A DNA stretch of 64,000 bases. Source: Amycolatopsis palatopharyngis (GTDB lineage Bacteria > Actinomycetota > Actinomycetes > Mycobacteriales > Pseudonocardiaceae). Every line of letters begins with the position of its first letter. Within the stretch, counting starts at the first letter, position 1. Shown piece after piece: positions 46,752 to 56,607 of the stretch. The position numbers and the translations under genes are program-made. The notes below the pieces were generated by a model, which saw nothing but the letters and a program-made list of their open reading frames with translations, was not told where the DNA came from and searched no databases. Where the stretch lies: contig NZ_PQHZ01000005.1 in NCBI RefSeq assembly GCF_003385185.1, positions 1 to 64,000 of the forward strand, read 5' to 3'.

Positions 46752-47965
46752 CGCCGTCGGCCGGGTGGATCGTGTGCGGTGTTGCGGAGTGGCTGTTGCT
46801 CCGGATCGAGCCATTCCGGTGGGGTGAATTCCGGGGTGCCGTGGCGGATGCGAACCGACCAGCCAGTGTGGTGCAATTCCCGGTGGTGTTTGGCGCAGAG
46901 GAGGATCATGTTGTCCAAATCGGACAGTCCATCGTCGATCCACGAGATCACGTGATGAACTTGGCACCACTTGGGGCCGCGTGTGCAGCCCGGCCGGGTG
47001 CAGCCCCGGTCCCGGATCGCCAGGGCCCGGCGCTGTGCCGGGGTGGCGAGACGCTGGGCGCGGCCGAGGTCGAGGACCTCGCCCTGGGTACCGAGCACGG
47101 CGGGCAGCACCTTCGCTTCGCAGCACCACCGGCGCAGCTGGCTGATGCTGGTGTAGCCGCTCGCGTTCAGCATCGCGGTCTCGGCGCGCTGCTCCAGTTC
47201 GGCCAGCGAAATGGTCACGGTCACCACGGCGCGTTCGCCGCCGGTGGTCGGGAGGTCGTCGGCGCGGGCGGTGCGGCTGATGATCTCCGCGAGAGCGTCA
47301 CCTTGTCGTTGCGCGTGGCTGCGACGATCCGGGGTGCCGTCGGCATCCGCCGGGTCGGGCTTGGCCAGCGGATGCATGACGCCTTCCAGCTCCCCGGCGG
47401 ATTCCGGGTCCAGCTGGCCGGAGAACACGTACTGCCCATCACGGCGGTAGCGGCCGTGGAACTCCCGATACGGGCCCGCCGGTTGTTCGCGGTCCTTCGG
47501 CGGGGCATTCTCGACATCCCAGTGCCCCAGGATCCGCTGCCCCACCTTGGCGACCTGGGTAGCGTTGGCCTGGCAGCCCAGTTCGACCAGCGTGTTCTCG
47601 GTGGCGAGCCGTTCGGCCTCGGGCAGGGCATCCGGTGCCTGGGCGAGGACCTTCTGGATCTGTGCCACCTGGCCCAGTCCAATCTCCCCCGCCCGCAGAG
47701 CCTCCTCCACCAGCGGCATCGGAGTGGCCGCCTGCGCCACGCGGGCCTTGGCCTCAGCGCGGGTCAGGTGCAGCGCCATCATCAACAGCGACACCGTGCC
47801 CGCATACCCCTGCGCCGAGGCCGCACCCCGCTTCTCGGTCTCAGCGACAAGTTCCAGCATTCGCCCGTACTGCCGACGCAAGACCTTTTCGGACTCGAGC
47901 AGCCCACCGAGCAGCTCCCCCTCGGAGAGCTGCCACGCGGGTATCACCTGCTCGTCAACGTCCAC
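46595..47965 (-). CDS. DUF222 / HNH endonuclease domain protein (13E12 type)
   Basis: A 456-residue protein of the 13E12-repeat group. Residues 1-300 are DUF222 (LLESEKVLRRQYGRMLELVAE ... YVFSGQLDPESAGELEGVM). Residues about 310-380 are an HNH nuclease motif with the cysteines of GCTRPGCTRGPKWCQ, HH in VHHVISW, and NMILLCAKHHRELHH. The last 50 residues lie antisense to the 46470-46751 gene and are low-complexity (Arg/Ser/Thr), so the ancestral protein probably ended near NTAH. GTG 47965 is preceded at six bases by TAGCGT (leaderless). Members are numerous in actinobacteria; a nuclease or former mobile-element role is possible. Confidence 0.82.
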   Translation of the reverse strand: MDVDEQVIPAWQLSEGELLGGLLESEKVLRRQYGRMLELVAETEKRGAASAQGYAGTVSLLMMALHLTRAEAKARVAQAATPMPLVEEALRAGEIGLGQVAQIQKVLAQAPDALPEAERLATENTLVELGCQANATQVAKVGQRILGHWDVENAPPKDREQPAGPYREFHGRYRRDGQYVFSGQLDPESAGELEGVMHPLAKPDPADADGTPDRRSHAQRQGDALAEIISRTARADDLPTTGGERAVVTVTISLAELEQRAETAMLNASGYTSISQLRRWCCEAKVLPAVLGTQGEVLDLGRAQRLATPAQRRALAIRDRGCTRPGCTRGPKWCQVHHVISWIDDGLSDLDNMILLCAKHHRELHHTGWSVRIRHGTPEFTPPEWLDPEQQPLRNTAHDPPGRRRHRSMSTQSRPTSHRWPRTRSMLSSDVKRPCTVSSMDRTTKWSSNPSPQAKT

Positions 47966-48058
47966 ACCACCACGCTACTCGAACACACGTTCTACCAGGA
48001 CTGTCTATCGACCAACGGTCAACCCAACCCGACGAGCGGCACCCCCACCACCACCCGT

Positions 48059-48113
48059 CGCACTTTCCCGGGAAAGTGCGCCCATCCCCCTCGCGCTTTC
48101 CCGGGAAAGTGCG
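48059..48113. repeat. Bipartite palindromic element 3
   Basis: Two 22-bp palindromes with core CTTTCCCGGGAAAG (48059-48080, 48092-48113) are separated by 11 bp instead of 21. The element lies three bases downstream of the peptidase stop (minus strand) and upstream of the HNH gene. Confidence 0.78.
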
Positions 48114-48116
48114 AGA

Positions 48117-49103
<987 letters not shown>

Positions 49104-49145
49104 TCAGCGTGTGCGCACGGCGAAGGGGTAAACAACCGTGGAACC

Positions 49146-49165
49146 AATAGGTACGAACACCTATT
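49146..49165. promoter_or_regulatory. AATAGGT-N6-ACCTATT inverted repeat
   Basis: The 7-bp arms (49146-49152 and 49159-49165) lie in the 136-bp gap before the M28 peptidase gene. They may be its operator or, with the adjoining T-run on the plus strand, part of a terminator. No regulator is evident. Confidence 0.4.
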
Positions 49166-49203
49166 TTTCCGCGCGGTTCAGGAACGCGGAACGCAAACCC
49201 GCG

Positions 49204-51504
49204 TCAGCAGGGGTTTTCCATCCCGCACTGGCGGTAGTTCGCCTGGTACTCGGTGGGGCCCGAGGGTGCGGTGATGTTGTGGGTCCTGGCTCCGCCGTCA
49301 GACCAGCCGGTGAAAGCGTGCCTGGTGTTGAACACGCCGAGCCGTTGCGGGCTGGCCGCACTGATCGAGTTGTTGGATCCGACGATCACCGTGCGGGAGA
49401 ACGGTGTCCGCTGCTGGCTGCCCGCCACCGAGAGCATCGCTCCGCTCGGCTTGGAGGTGAAGTTCAACCGCGTCGTCTGCGGATGCAGCTCCAGTGTCCG
49501 GCTGCCCGTACGACCTGCGGAGTCCCTCGCGGTGAGGGTCAGCTCCAGATGCGAGGGGTACTCGTGGTCCGGCGCGATGAACGACCCCGAGCCGACGCCG
49601 GTGAAGTTCTGCACGTCGTGGGTGTGACAGCTCCCATTCGTCGCACAATGCCGGATGGCGAGCCGCCAGGACAGTGCCGACGCGGGGAGCAGTGCGTCGT
49701 TGCGCGGGTCGACCGCCTTTCCGGCGAACGGCACCGACTGCCCGGCACTCCAGTTGAGCTGCCCTGTCGGCTGCTCGATGGCCGGAACCGGACCATCTCC
49801 ACGCGGGCTTCCCACGGTCACCGACACCGTGGTGGTCGCGCTGACACCGTGCGAGTCCATCACCCGCAGCCCGACCTCCACCGCCGTGGTGTCCCGGTAG
49901 GTCCGCGTTGGCCTCGGCCCGGTCGCGTCGTCGTAGGCGCCGTCACCGTCGAGATCCCAGGCGTAGGTCAGCGTGTCCCCGGAATCCGGGTCGCTGGAGC
50001 CGGTCCCGTCGAATTGCACCGCCAGCGGTGCGGGACCGGACGAGGGGCTGGCCGTCGCCGCGGCGGCCGGTGGACGGTTGTCGCCGTTGCGGTAGGACAC
50101 CCTGCGCAGCTCGCCCGCGCCGAGCGCGACGTAGAACAGATCGCCACCGGGACCGGTGAGTAGCTGCACCGGGATGTTCGCGTCGGTCACGAACGGCACG
50201 ATCCGCGAAGGACTCGGCCGCCCGGTAAGGCTCGTGCGCATTGCCCAGATGCAGCCTCGGGAGGAATCGGCGAAGAACAACGCGCCGTCGTAAGCCGACG
50301 GATAGCTGCTGCCGGACTCGAAGGCGATGCCACTGATCGACGAACCGCCGGTGGCGCAACCATCGCCTGGCACGACTTTGCCGCTGTGGCTGTATGCGAA
50401 ATACGGGCCGGTTTGCCCAGGCCCGGAGTACAGCGACTCGCACCGCTGCAGGTTCGCGTACCCGGACTGCCGGTCGTTGCCCTCGTAGCAGGGCCAGCCG
50501 AAGTTCTCCGCCACCGAGTCGGTCGCGTCCGCGACGCGGTTGATCTCCTCCCATTCGTGCCAGCCGACGTCACCGGTCCACAGTTCCTTGGTACCTGGCC
50601 GGAAGGTGAACCGGAACTGATTGCGCATGCCGTAGGCGATGATCCGCTTCGCGTTGGTATCCCCGCTGCCGGCGAACGGGTTGCCGGCCACACCCGCACC
50701 GGTGTCCGGATCGATCCGCAGAATGGCACCGTTGAGCAACACCGGCTGCCCCGCCGGTCGCTGGGGCGACTGCGAGCGCAGCGCCCCACCTTCGGCGTTC
50801 GGCGCTACGAGGTCGGTGCCCTGCGCGCCGGGCGGATCCGCGCAGGGATTGCCGGCTTGACCGTGGTCGGCGAAGTTGAAGCTGGCACCGTCCCCACCGC
50901 CGACGTACAGGTTGCCGTCCGGGCCGAATGTCACGGTGCCGATCGTGTGGCTCGGGTACTGCTGGCACCAGCCGGTGAGCAACGGCTGCTCCCCCGTCGA
51001 CGTCCCACCTGGCCCCATCGTCAGCTTCGAAACCCGTGCGGTAACCACACAACCCTTGTCGGTCGGGCCAGGCGGGGTCGGGCACGCGTCTCCCCAACGA
51101 GGCGCCTTCCCGCCGGGTTCGGCGTCGTAGGTGTAGGACACATACACAAAGGGGCGAACCGGGAACTGCGGATCCACCGTCAACCCGAGCAAGCCGCGAT
51201 CCCAGAAGTCCTGAGTCTGCCTGCGCAGATCGGCGAACACCGTCGCACTCGGATCGGCCAGCGAGTCGAAGACCTTGACGATGCCACTCTTCTCCGCCAC
51301 GAACACCCGGCCATCAGGAGCGAACGCAGCGGCCGTCGGCGCAGTGAGCCCACCCAACGCGGCAGTGTCACTGAATCCCGCGGGCACCGCGGCCACAGCC
51401 GCCGACGGAACCACAGCGAGCCCGGCAGTCGCCAGAACCGTCGCCATCGAGGCTGCCAGCAGTCGGCGGAACCGAATACGGAACGGCAGCGTGGGTACAC
51501 CCAT
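49204..51504 (-). CDS. Secreted PQQ-dependent sugar-dehydrogenase-like protein with PKD domain
   Basis: A 766-residue exported protein. Signal peptide to about residue 39 (ATVLATAGLAVVPSAAVA). Residues about 45-480 form a six-bladed soluble-GDH-like propeller (LGGLTAPTAAAFAPDGRVFV ... FGPDGNLYVGGGDGASF ... AKRIIAYGMRNQFRFTF ... WGDACPTP). Residues about 490-580 are a PKD domain (PAPLAVQFDGTGSSDPDSGDTLTYAWDLDGDG). The rest is a beta-sandwich with paired cysteines ending YRQCGMENPC. PQQ or heme dependence cannot be judged from sequence alone. GGAG lies six bases before the ATG. It is likely extracellular or wall-attached and polysaccharide-linked. Confidence 0.85.
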   Translation of the reverse strand: MGVPTLPFRIRFRRLLAASMATVLATAGLAVVPSAAVAAVPAGFSDTAALGGLTAPTAAAFAPDGRVFVAEKSGIVKVFDSLADPSATVFADLRRQTQDFWDRGLLGLTVDPQFPVRPFVYVSYTYDAEPGGKAPRWGDACPTPPGPTDKGCVVTARVSKLTMGPGGTSTGEQPLLTGWCQQYPSHTIGTVTFGPDGNLYVGGGDGASFNFADHGQAGNPCADPPGAQGTDLVAPNAEGGALRSQSPQRPAGQPVLLNGAILRIDPDTGAGVAGNPFAGSGDTNAKRIIAYGMRNQFRFTFRPGTKELWTGDVGWHEWEEINRVADATDSVAENFGWPCYEGNDRQSGYANLQRCESLYSGPGQTGPYFAYSHSGKVVPGDGCATGGSSISGIAFESGSSYPSAYDGALFFADSSRGCIWAMRTSLTGRPSPSRIVPFVTDANIPVQLLTGPGGDLFYVALGAGELRRVSYRNGDNRPPAAAATASPSSGPAPLAVQFDGTGSSDPDSGDTLTYAWDLDGDGAYDDATGPRPTRTYRDTTAVEVGLRVMDSHGVSATTTVSVTVGSPRGDGPVPAIEQPTGQLNWSAGQSVPFAGKAVDPRNDALLPASALSWRLAIRHCATNGSCHTHDVQNFTGVGSGSFIAPDHEYPSHLELTLTARDSAGRTGSRTLELHPQTTRLNFTSKPSGAMLSVAGSQQRTPFSRTVIVGSNNSISAASPQRLGVFNTRHAFTGWSDGGARTHNITAPSGPTEYQANYRQCGMENPC

Positions 51505-51614
51505 GCCGGACTCCAGTCACTGTAGAACAAGCGGCAAACTCTCCTCTTGTTACAGCAATTTCCGCCCAGAAGTGCGTTCCGTAACCCGAAAGGGGAACCG
51601 CCGGTGTCCTCGGC

Positions 51615-51659
51615 GCGATCAGGGCCACCTCGCGAATGACACGGGGTGGCCCTGATCGC
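51615..51659. terminator. Hairpin terminator after the S8 protease gene
   Basis: Perfect 15-bp arms 51615-51629 and 51645-51659 (GCGATCAGGGCCACC) enclose 15 bases. It begins 17 bases downstream of the protease stop (minus strand) and is palindromic enough for either direction. Confidence 0.7.
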
Positions 51660-51675
51660 CTGTCGGAGGTGGCGG

Positions 51676-53112
51676 CTAGCGCACCGCGCGCAGCGCGTTG
51701 ACCAGACCACGTCCGTAGAAGGAGTTGTTTCGCGGGGAACCGCTGCACTCCTCGGCCCCGTCACACGCCACCGGATCGGCCTTGGCCTGCAGTAGCGCGT
51801 TCAACGCCTGCGGGGGCGCGTTCCGGTACCGGCTGGCGAACAGCGCGGCGACACCGGCCGCATGCGGCGCTGCCATCGACGTGCCGCATTTGGTGCCGTA
51901 CTTCCCGTCGAAGACGGTCGACAGCGGGCAGCCCGCACCTTCGCCCTCCGGTGGCGACTGGGTCCGGTCCCCACCGGGGGCCGTCACCTCGATCTCGCCC
52001 GTGCCGTAGTTGCTGTAGTAGGACCTGGTGCCCTCGTAACCGATGGCCGAAACGGTCACGACGCCGTCGATCCCCTTCGGCAGAATCGCGCAACTGGAGT
52101 CGACCGGGTGCGGCCGGTTCGGGTCGCTGGTCGGGTTGGCCAGGTCCAGATCGCTGTTCCCGGCGGCGGCGACGTTCAGCACACCACGGCGCTGGGAGTA
52201 CTCCACGGCACGGCGAACGGCCTCGTACGCGGCCGCGTCACCGGGCTGCTCCGGGCAGTAGAACATGCCGGGATCGATGTAGTAGCTGTTGTTGGTCACC
52301 TCGAACCCGTGCTGACCTGCCCACATGAAGCCACAGACCGCGGCTTCGGGAAAGATCAGCCCCTGGTCGCTGACGACCTTGACCGAGGCGAGGCGCACAT
52401 TCGGCGCCACGCCGGTGAAGCCGGCCTCGGTGTCCTTACCCGCGATGGTCCCGGCCACGTGTGTGCCGTGGTCGGAGGTCGTCGGCGCCCATGCGCTCGG
52501 GCTGGTGTCAGGGGCGCCGGTGAGGCAGCCCGCCGAGGTGGCGGGATCGATCGCGTGCCGCAGGCCGGGGTGCGTGGCCTCGATACCTGAGTCGATCACG
52601 CCGACGGTCACCGAACGGCTGCCGGGGTTGATCGCGTTGGCCTCCGGCGCGTTGATCGCGCGCATGTCCCACTGCTGAGCACTGAGGTCGGCTGCCACGC
52701 TGACCTCGGTGGTTCGCTCCAGATCGGTCTCTTCGACGGCCGCCGCCCGAGCGGCGGACCGGGCCGCCGCCGCGGTGGTGGCCGATGGCTCGGCCATCTC
52801 GCGCTCCGCCGAGTAGGCGCGGAACACGCCGATGCGCTCGGCGAAGTCGGAATTGCGCGAACTGGCTACCGTCACACCGATCTGCGGGTAGTAGGCGACC
52901 CGCTTACCGCATTCCGCGGCCAGCTCGGAGTCCACATCGGACTGAGGGGTGGCCTTCTGGTACAGCACCACGTAGCTGTACTGCGGGCTGGTCGTATCGC
53001 AGACAGCCGCTTCGGACGGCGTCGCGGCGGCGGTAGGAGCCAGCAGCACGCCGCTCGCCCCCATTGCCAGGGCCGCGGCCGCGGGCAACAGCCTCGTTCG
53101 GATCCGGGACAT
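51676..53112 (-). CDS. Secreted subtilisin-like (S8) serine protease
   Basis: A 478-residue exported protease. Signal peptide at residues 1-31. A propeptide follows (about 40-140, with YSYVVLYQKATPQSDVDSE). The catalytic triad is Asp174 in GVIDSGIEATH, His215 in SDHGTHVAGTIAG and Ser413 in GTSMAAPHAAG; the oxyanion Asn lies in AAAGNSDLD. GGAGGTGGA precedes the ATG. Extracellular protein degradation is likely, with the M28 aminopeptidase encoded two genes downstream. Confidence 0.95.
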   Translation of the reverse strand: MSRIRTRLLPAAAALAMGASGVLLAPTAAATPSEAAVCDTTSPQYSYVVLYQKATPQSDVDSELAAECGKRVAYYPQIGVTVASSRNSDFAERIGVFRAYSAEREMAEPSATTAAAARSAARAAAVEETDLERTTEVSVAADLSAQQWDMRAINAPEANAINPGSRSVTVGVIDSGIEATHPGLRHAIDPATSAGCLTGAPDTSPSAWAPTTSDHGTHVAGTIAGKDTEAGFTGVAPNVRLASVKVVSDQGLIFPEAAVCGFMWAGQHGFEVTNNSYYIDPGMFYCPEQPGDAAAYEAVRRAVEYSQRRGVLNVAAAGNSDLDLANPTSDPNRPHPVDSSCAILPKGIDGVVTVSAIGYEGTRSYYSNYGTGEIEVTAPGGDRTQSPPEGEGAGCPLSTVFDGKYGTKCGTSMAAPHAAGVAALFASRYRNAPPQALNALLQAKADPVACDGAEECSGSPRNNSFYGRGLVNALRAVR

Positions 53113-53242
53113 TCCACCTCCAGATGCGGGCAGCAGGCCGGAGGCGGTCAGCCTCGCGGGGATCTGCCCGGAGTCGGGTCAACGCGCAGAACGTTAGGTA
53201 GCGAAACTACAACGCGCTGCCCGCCATTCGGAGCAATCGCCC

Positions 53243-53491
53243 CTATTGGGTCGAAGACGCGGTCCTTCGCGACGCCCGCCAGCCGCGCCAGCCGATCACT
53301 CCGATGATCGTGCCGAGCGTGAACGAGACCACGGCCAGTACCAGGTGCACGACGAAGAACGGGGTCGGCGAACCGTCCGCCGACCAGGCGTTGTCACTCG
53401 CCCACAGGTTCTTGACGAAGGTGATCCAGATGACCCAGGACCACACGCCGAACATCAGCAGAAAGAGGGAGGTGCGACGAGACATGCGCAT
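53243..53491 (-). CDS. Small membrane protein (SCO4848 family)
   Basis: An 82-residue protein with two predicted helices (SLFLLMFGVWSWVIWITF near residues 8-25 and FFVVHLVLAVVSFTLGTIIGVIGWRG near 45-70), a short polar loop containing NLWASDNAWS between them, and a basic C-terminus. Homologues in streptomycetes are known only as membrane proteins. ATG 53491 lies seven bases after CATACT on the minus strand; longer frames have no family likeness. It shares a symmetrical promoter with the divergent carboxypeptidase gene, so a cell-wall role is possible. Confidence 0.8.
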   Translation of the reverse strand: MRMSRRTSLFLLMFGVWSWVIWITFVKNLWASDNAWSADGSPTPFFVVHLVLAVVSFTLGTIIGVIGWRGWRASRRTASSTQ

Positions 53492-53497
53492 GGGGTG

Positions 53498-53527
53498 CAG
53501 TATGACCGCGCGGCCGTCGTCATACTG
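53498..53527. promoter_or_regulatory. Symmetrical divergent leaderless promoters
   Basis: CAGTATGAC (53498-53506) and GTCATACTG (53519-53527) are perfect 9-bp inverted repeats. Each carries CATACT reading outwards, ending seven bases before ATG 53491 (minus) and six bases before GTG 53533 (plus). One dyad thus contains both -10 elements. Confidence 0.6.
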
Positions 53528-53532
53528 CTCGG

Positions 53533-54780
53533 GTGCGCAGCGTTTGTGATCGGTCGCTCCGGGTCCTGCTGGTCGCCGTGCTCTCCGGCGTCCTCGCCGT
53601 GACGGCACTGCCGGCGGCAGCCCAGGACGGGGCCGGCGATACCTCCAGCGAGTCCTGCTCGAACCGTCGGCTACCGCCGCCTCCGGTGGACACCTCCGAG
53701 CAGCCGCCGCCGGGGGTGGCCTCTCCCGAGCCCCTCCCTGTCCCCCAGGAGCCGGTGGGCGGTGAGCGGATGGGCGAGTGCGGGCTGGTGCTGCCTCAGG
53801 GCGCGCCCGCGCCCCCCGAGGGTCTCACCGCGGGCTCCTGGATGGTGCAGGACCTGGACAGCGGCGCCGTGCTGGCGGCGAAGAACCCGCACGGACGGTA
53901 TCGTCCTGCCTCGCTGGTCAAGATACTGCTGGCCCTGGTGACGATCCAGGAGTTCGAGCCAGACGACATCATCACCCCTACCGAGTTGGACGCGAACCAG
54001 GAGTGCACCTGTGTCGGCATTGTCGCGGGTGGACAGTACAAAGTAGACGACATGCTGCACGGCCTGCTGCTGCGTTCGGGGAACGATGTCGCGCACGCGT
54101 TCGCCACGGCCCTCGGCGGAATGCCGGTCGCACTGGGGAAGATGAACGAGCTCGCCGCTCGCATCGGGGCGACGGACACGCGCGCCGCATCGGCTTCCGG
54201 CCTGGACGGGCCGGGGATGATGACCTCGGCGTATGACATGAGCCTGGTCTACAACTACGCGATGCACGAACCGGAGTTCGCGTCGGCGGTGGGCACCCAG
54301 CACATCGACTTCCCCGGCTGGGGTGGCGCCCCGGACATCCCGATCTACAACGACAACCGCCTGCTCGACGACTACCCGGGTTTCCTCGGCGGGAAGACCG
54401 GCTTCACCGACGACGCGCGGCATACCTACGCGGGTGGTGCCGAGCGCGACGGCAGGCGCATCGGCGTGGTGCTGCTGCGCGGCGAGCAGCGTCCGACACG
54501 CCTCTCGGCACAGGCGGCGGAGCTGCTCGACTACGGCTTCGAGCTGGCCGCGACCGGCCCCGAACCCGTCGGGCAGCTGCACTTCTCCCCGGACAAGCTC
54601 ACGGTGCCCGAGGAGACGGAGCAGCAGGATCAGGATCAGGTCGCCGAGGCGGGCACGGCGATACTGCCCTCCGACAAGGATCCGTTCGGCGTCACAGGAT
54701 GGATCATCACCCTGATCGCGGCAATCGTCTCGATCGGCGGCGTGATCTTCGTGCACCGTCGTCGCCAGGCCGAACAGTAG
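53533..54780 (+). CDS. dacA: D-alanyl-D-alanine carboxypeptidase (S11, DacA-type)
   Basis: A 415-residue penicillin-binding carboxypeptidase acting on wall precursors outside the membrane. Signal peptide at residues 8-30, then a Pro-rich linker. The active-site motifs are SLVK (127-130, nucleophile Ser127), SGN (182-184) and KTG (288-290). A C-terminal helix (ITLIAAIVSIGGVIFVH) followed by RRRQAEQ anchors it to the membrane, as in PBP5 relatives with a stop-transfer end. The GTG lies six bases after CATACT. Confidence 0.93.
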   Translation: MRSVCDRSLRVLLVAVLSGVLAVTALPAAAQDGAGDTSSESCSNRRLPPPPVDTSEQPPPGVASPEPLPVPQEPVGGERMGECGLVLPQGAPAPPEGLTAGSWMVQDLDSGAVLAAKNPHGRYRPASLVKILLALVTIQEFEPDDIITPTELDANQECTCVGIVAGGQYKVDDMLHGLLLRSGNDVAHAFATALGGMPVALGKMNELAARIGATDTRAASASGLDGPGMMTSAYDMSLVYNYAMHEPEFASAVGTQHIDFPGWGGAPDIPIYNDNRLLDDYPGFLGGKTGFTDDARHTYAGGAERDGRRIGVVLLRGEQRPTRLSAQAAELLDYGFELAATGPEPVGQLHFSPDKLTVPEETEQQDQDQVAEAGTAILPSDKDPFGVTGWIITLIAAIVSIGGVIFVHRRRQAEQ

Positions 54781-54801
54781 CGGGGCCTGGCGAGTGGGTG
54801 G

Positions 54802-56136
54802 CTAGCGTCGACGAGTGCTGTCGAGGTCACAGCACTCGGACACCGCATCCTGGGCGGTGTGCTCGGGTTCGCCGCGCTCCTGTTCGTCGTCCGCGGCAGC
54901 ATCCCGGGCGGGCAGGGTCTCGCGTGCCGGGATCCAGACCAGCAGGGCCAGCGCCGAGATTCCGCCGGTGACGGCGAAGGCGGCCCCGTAGGACCAGGAG
55001 TCCGCGATCGCTCCCGCCACCAGCGGACCGAGGACCGCGCCGACGTCGGCCGACATCTGGAACCCGGCGAGCACGCCGCCGCCCCTTGCCTTCCGGCCCA
55101 GTACGTCGGCCACGGCCGCGTTCTGCGCCGGGTTCAGCGCACCAGAGCCGAATCCGGCGACGAGTGAGGCCACCAGGAACAGCCACGGCTCCTGCGCCTG
55201 GCCGAGCAGGACCGTGCCGATCGCGAGCAGTGCGAGGCCGACCAACGCCGGCGGCTTCCGTCCGCGGGTATCGGCGAAGCGTCCGGACACCAGCAGCACC
55301 GCCGCGTTCGCGGCGGCGAACACCGCGAGGGCGAAGCCGGTGAACTCCTCGCCTCTGGCCAGCACGGCCGTGACGAACAGCGGAATCAGCGACATTCGCA
55401 CCCCGAAGACCACCCAGCCGTTGGCGAAGTTCGAGGCCAGCGCCGCCCGGTAGGTCCGGTCGCGCAGTGCCTGCCGGAACGTGAGGACCGGCTCCCCGTC
55501 CTCGTCGGCGCGCGAGGCGAGCGTCGAGTTGCGCAACTGCCACCAGACCAGGCCCGTCGTCAACAACAGGGCGAGCCCGTAGACCAGGAACGGGGCCCGT
55601 AGCGAAACCACGACCAGGCCACTGCCGACGATCGGTCCCGCGATGCCGCCGAGCAGGAAACTGGTGCCCCAGAGACCGGAGGCCCTGCCACGCAGGTGCG
55701 GGGGCGAGATCCGGATCAGCAGCCCCACGGCGGAGACGGTGAACATCGTCGAGCCGATCCCGCTCAATGAGCGGAACAACAACAGCTGCCAGTACTCGAC
55801 GGCGAAAGCGCTGGCCAAGCTGCCCGCGGCGACAATGGTCAGGCCCCAGAGGTAGATCGGGCGTTCGCCGAACCGCGTCACCAGCCGGCCGCTGGCCGGC
55901 GCGAACGTCAGCCGCACGAACGCGAACGCGCTCACCACGACCGCGGCCGCGGTGACCCCGACGTCGAAGCTGACCGCGAAGTTGGGCAGCGCAGGCGCGA
56001 TGAGGCCGTAGCCGATCGCGATCAGGAAGCTGGCACCGACCAGCACCCAGATCTCGCGAGGCAGCCGTGTTGTCGCGGCGGTCTCCCGCGCGTCCGTGTC
56101 CGTCACCGTCACCCTTTCCTGGTCGTCCGCGAGCAT
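54802..56136 (-). CDS. MFS transporter (DHA1-like)
   Basis: A 444-residue transporter with 12 predicted helices; the motif A equivalent is ASGRLVTRFGERPIYLWGL after helix 2, and a second copy is SGRFADTRGRKPPALVGL. The C-terminus is a long acidic tail (AADDEQERGEPEHTAQD). Cargo unknown; drug or metabolite export fits the family. The start may be ATG 56136 (GGGAG nearby) or a GTG ten or twelve codons later. The ATG lies inside the palindrome GAGCATATGCTC, and a 15-bp motif shared with the MFS gene at 28161-29387 follows 13 bases upstream. Confidence 0.87.
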   Translation of the reverse strand: MLADDQERVTVTDTDARETAATTRLPREIWVLVGASFLIAIGYGLIAPALPNFAVSFDVGVTAAAVVVSAFAFVRLTFAPASGRLVTRFGERPIYLWGLTIVAAGSLASAFAVEYWQLLLFRSLSGIGSTMFTVSAVGLLIRISPPHLRGRASGLWGTSFLLGGIAGPIVGSGLVVVSLRAPFLVYGLALLLTTGLVWWQLRNSTLASRADEDGEPVLTFRQALRDRTYRAALASNFANGWVVFGVRMSLIPLFVTAVLARGEEFTGFALAVFAAANAAVLLVSGRFADTRGRKPPALVGLALLAIGTVLLGQAQEPWLFLVASLVAGFGSGALNPAQNAAVADVLGRKARGGGVLAGFQMSADVGAVLGPLVAGAIADSWSYGAAFAVTGGISALALLVWIPARETLPARDAAADDEQERGEPEHTAQDAVSECCDLDSTRRR

Positions 56137-56142
56137 ATGCTC
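56131..56142. promoter_or_regulatory. Palindrome GAGCATATGCTC over an MFS start codon
   Basis: A perfect 12-bp palindrome contains the ATG at 56136-56134. It is the arm-swapped counterpart of the GCTCATATGAGC operator near 23030, but not the same sequence, so a different protein is expected. Confidence 0.45.
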
Positions 56143-56148
56143 CCGGTC

Positions 56149-56163
56149 CTTCGCAACGCTAAG
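56149..56163. promoter_or_regulatory. 15-bp motif CTTCGCAACGCTAAG shared with another MFS promoter
   Basis: Identical to 29437-29451; it lies 13 bases upstream of this MFS start. Two identical 15-mers before two transporter genes of the same superfamily suggest one regulator. Confidence 0.55.
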
Positions 56164-56271
56164 GGATTAGCCGGCATTCCATCGCGGCTGTCGGCAACCT
56201 GCGCACGCCGCCACTCACCGTTATCGTCGAAGTGATCACGGTCAGGAAGGATCCGAACCGGGAGCCGCACC

Positions 56272-56607
56272 ATGAGCCATCACCCCGAGGTCACGTCGAT
56301 CCACGCCCTGTCCGCCGAGTTGCTCGAGCAGGCCCGCGCCCACCACGCGGGCCGCGCCGCCCGAACGATCGTCTCCAGTACCTCCCAGCGGGTCACGATC
56401 ATCGCGCTTGCCGAGGACATGGAACTCGCCGAGCACGATTCGCCCCCTGCCGCCACCGTGCAGGTCCTCGACGGCCGAGTGCGGCTGCGCACGGCCGAAC
56501 GCGACCTGCTGCTGAGCAGCGGCGAGTTGGCTCCCGTTCCGCCCGAACGGCACGCCGTCCAGGCCATCGGCGAGGCCGCCGTCCTGCTGACCGTCGCGCT
56601 CCGCTAA
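56272..56607 (+). CDS. Small cupin-domain protein
   Basis: A 111-residue single-domain cupin. The beta-barrel motifs are ALAEDMELAEHDSPPAATVQVLDGRV (first motif, with His in EHDS) and SGELAPVPPERHAVQAI (second motif with His). Metal binding and function are unknown; relatives often bind small ligands or accompany stress genes. GGGAG lies six bases before the ATG. It appears monocistronic. Confidence 0.82.
   Translation: MSHHPEVTSIHALSAELLEQARAHHAGRAARTIVSSTSQRVTIIALAEDMELAEHDSPPAATVQVLDGRVRLRTAERDLLLSSGELAPVPPERHAVQAIGEAAVLLTVALR

Noticed and set aside
46595-47965. HNH gene as an active transposable element
   Set aside because: No flanking inverted repeats or target duplications are visible, and DUF222-HNH genes are common as single chromosomal copies.
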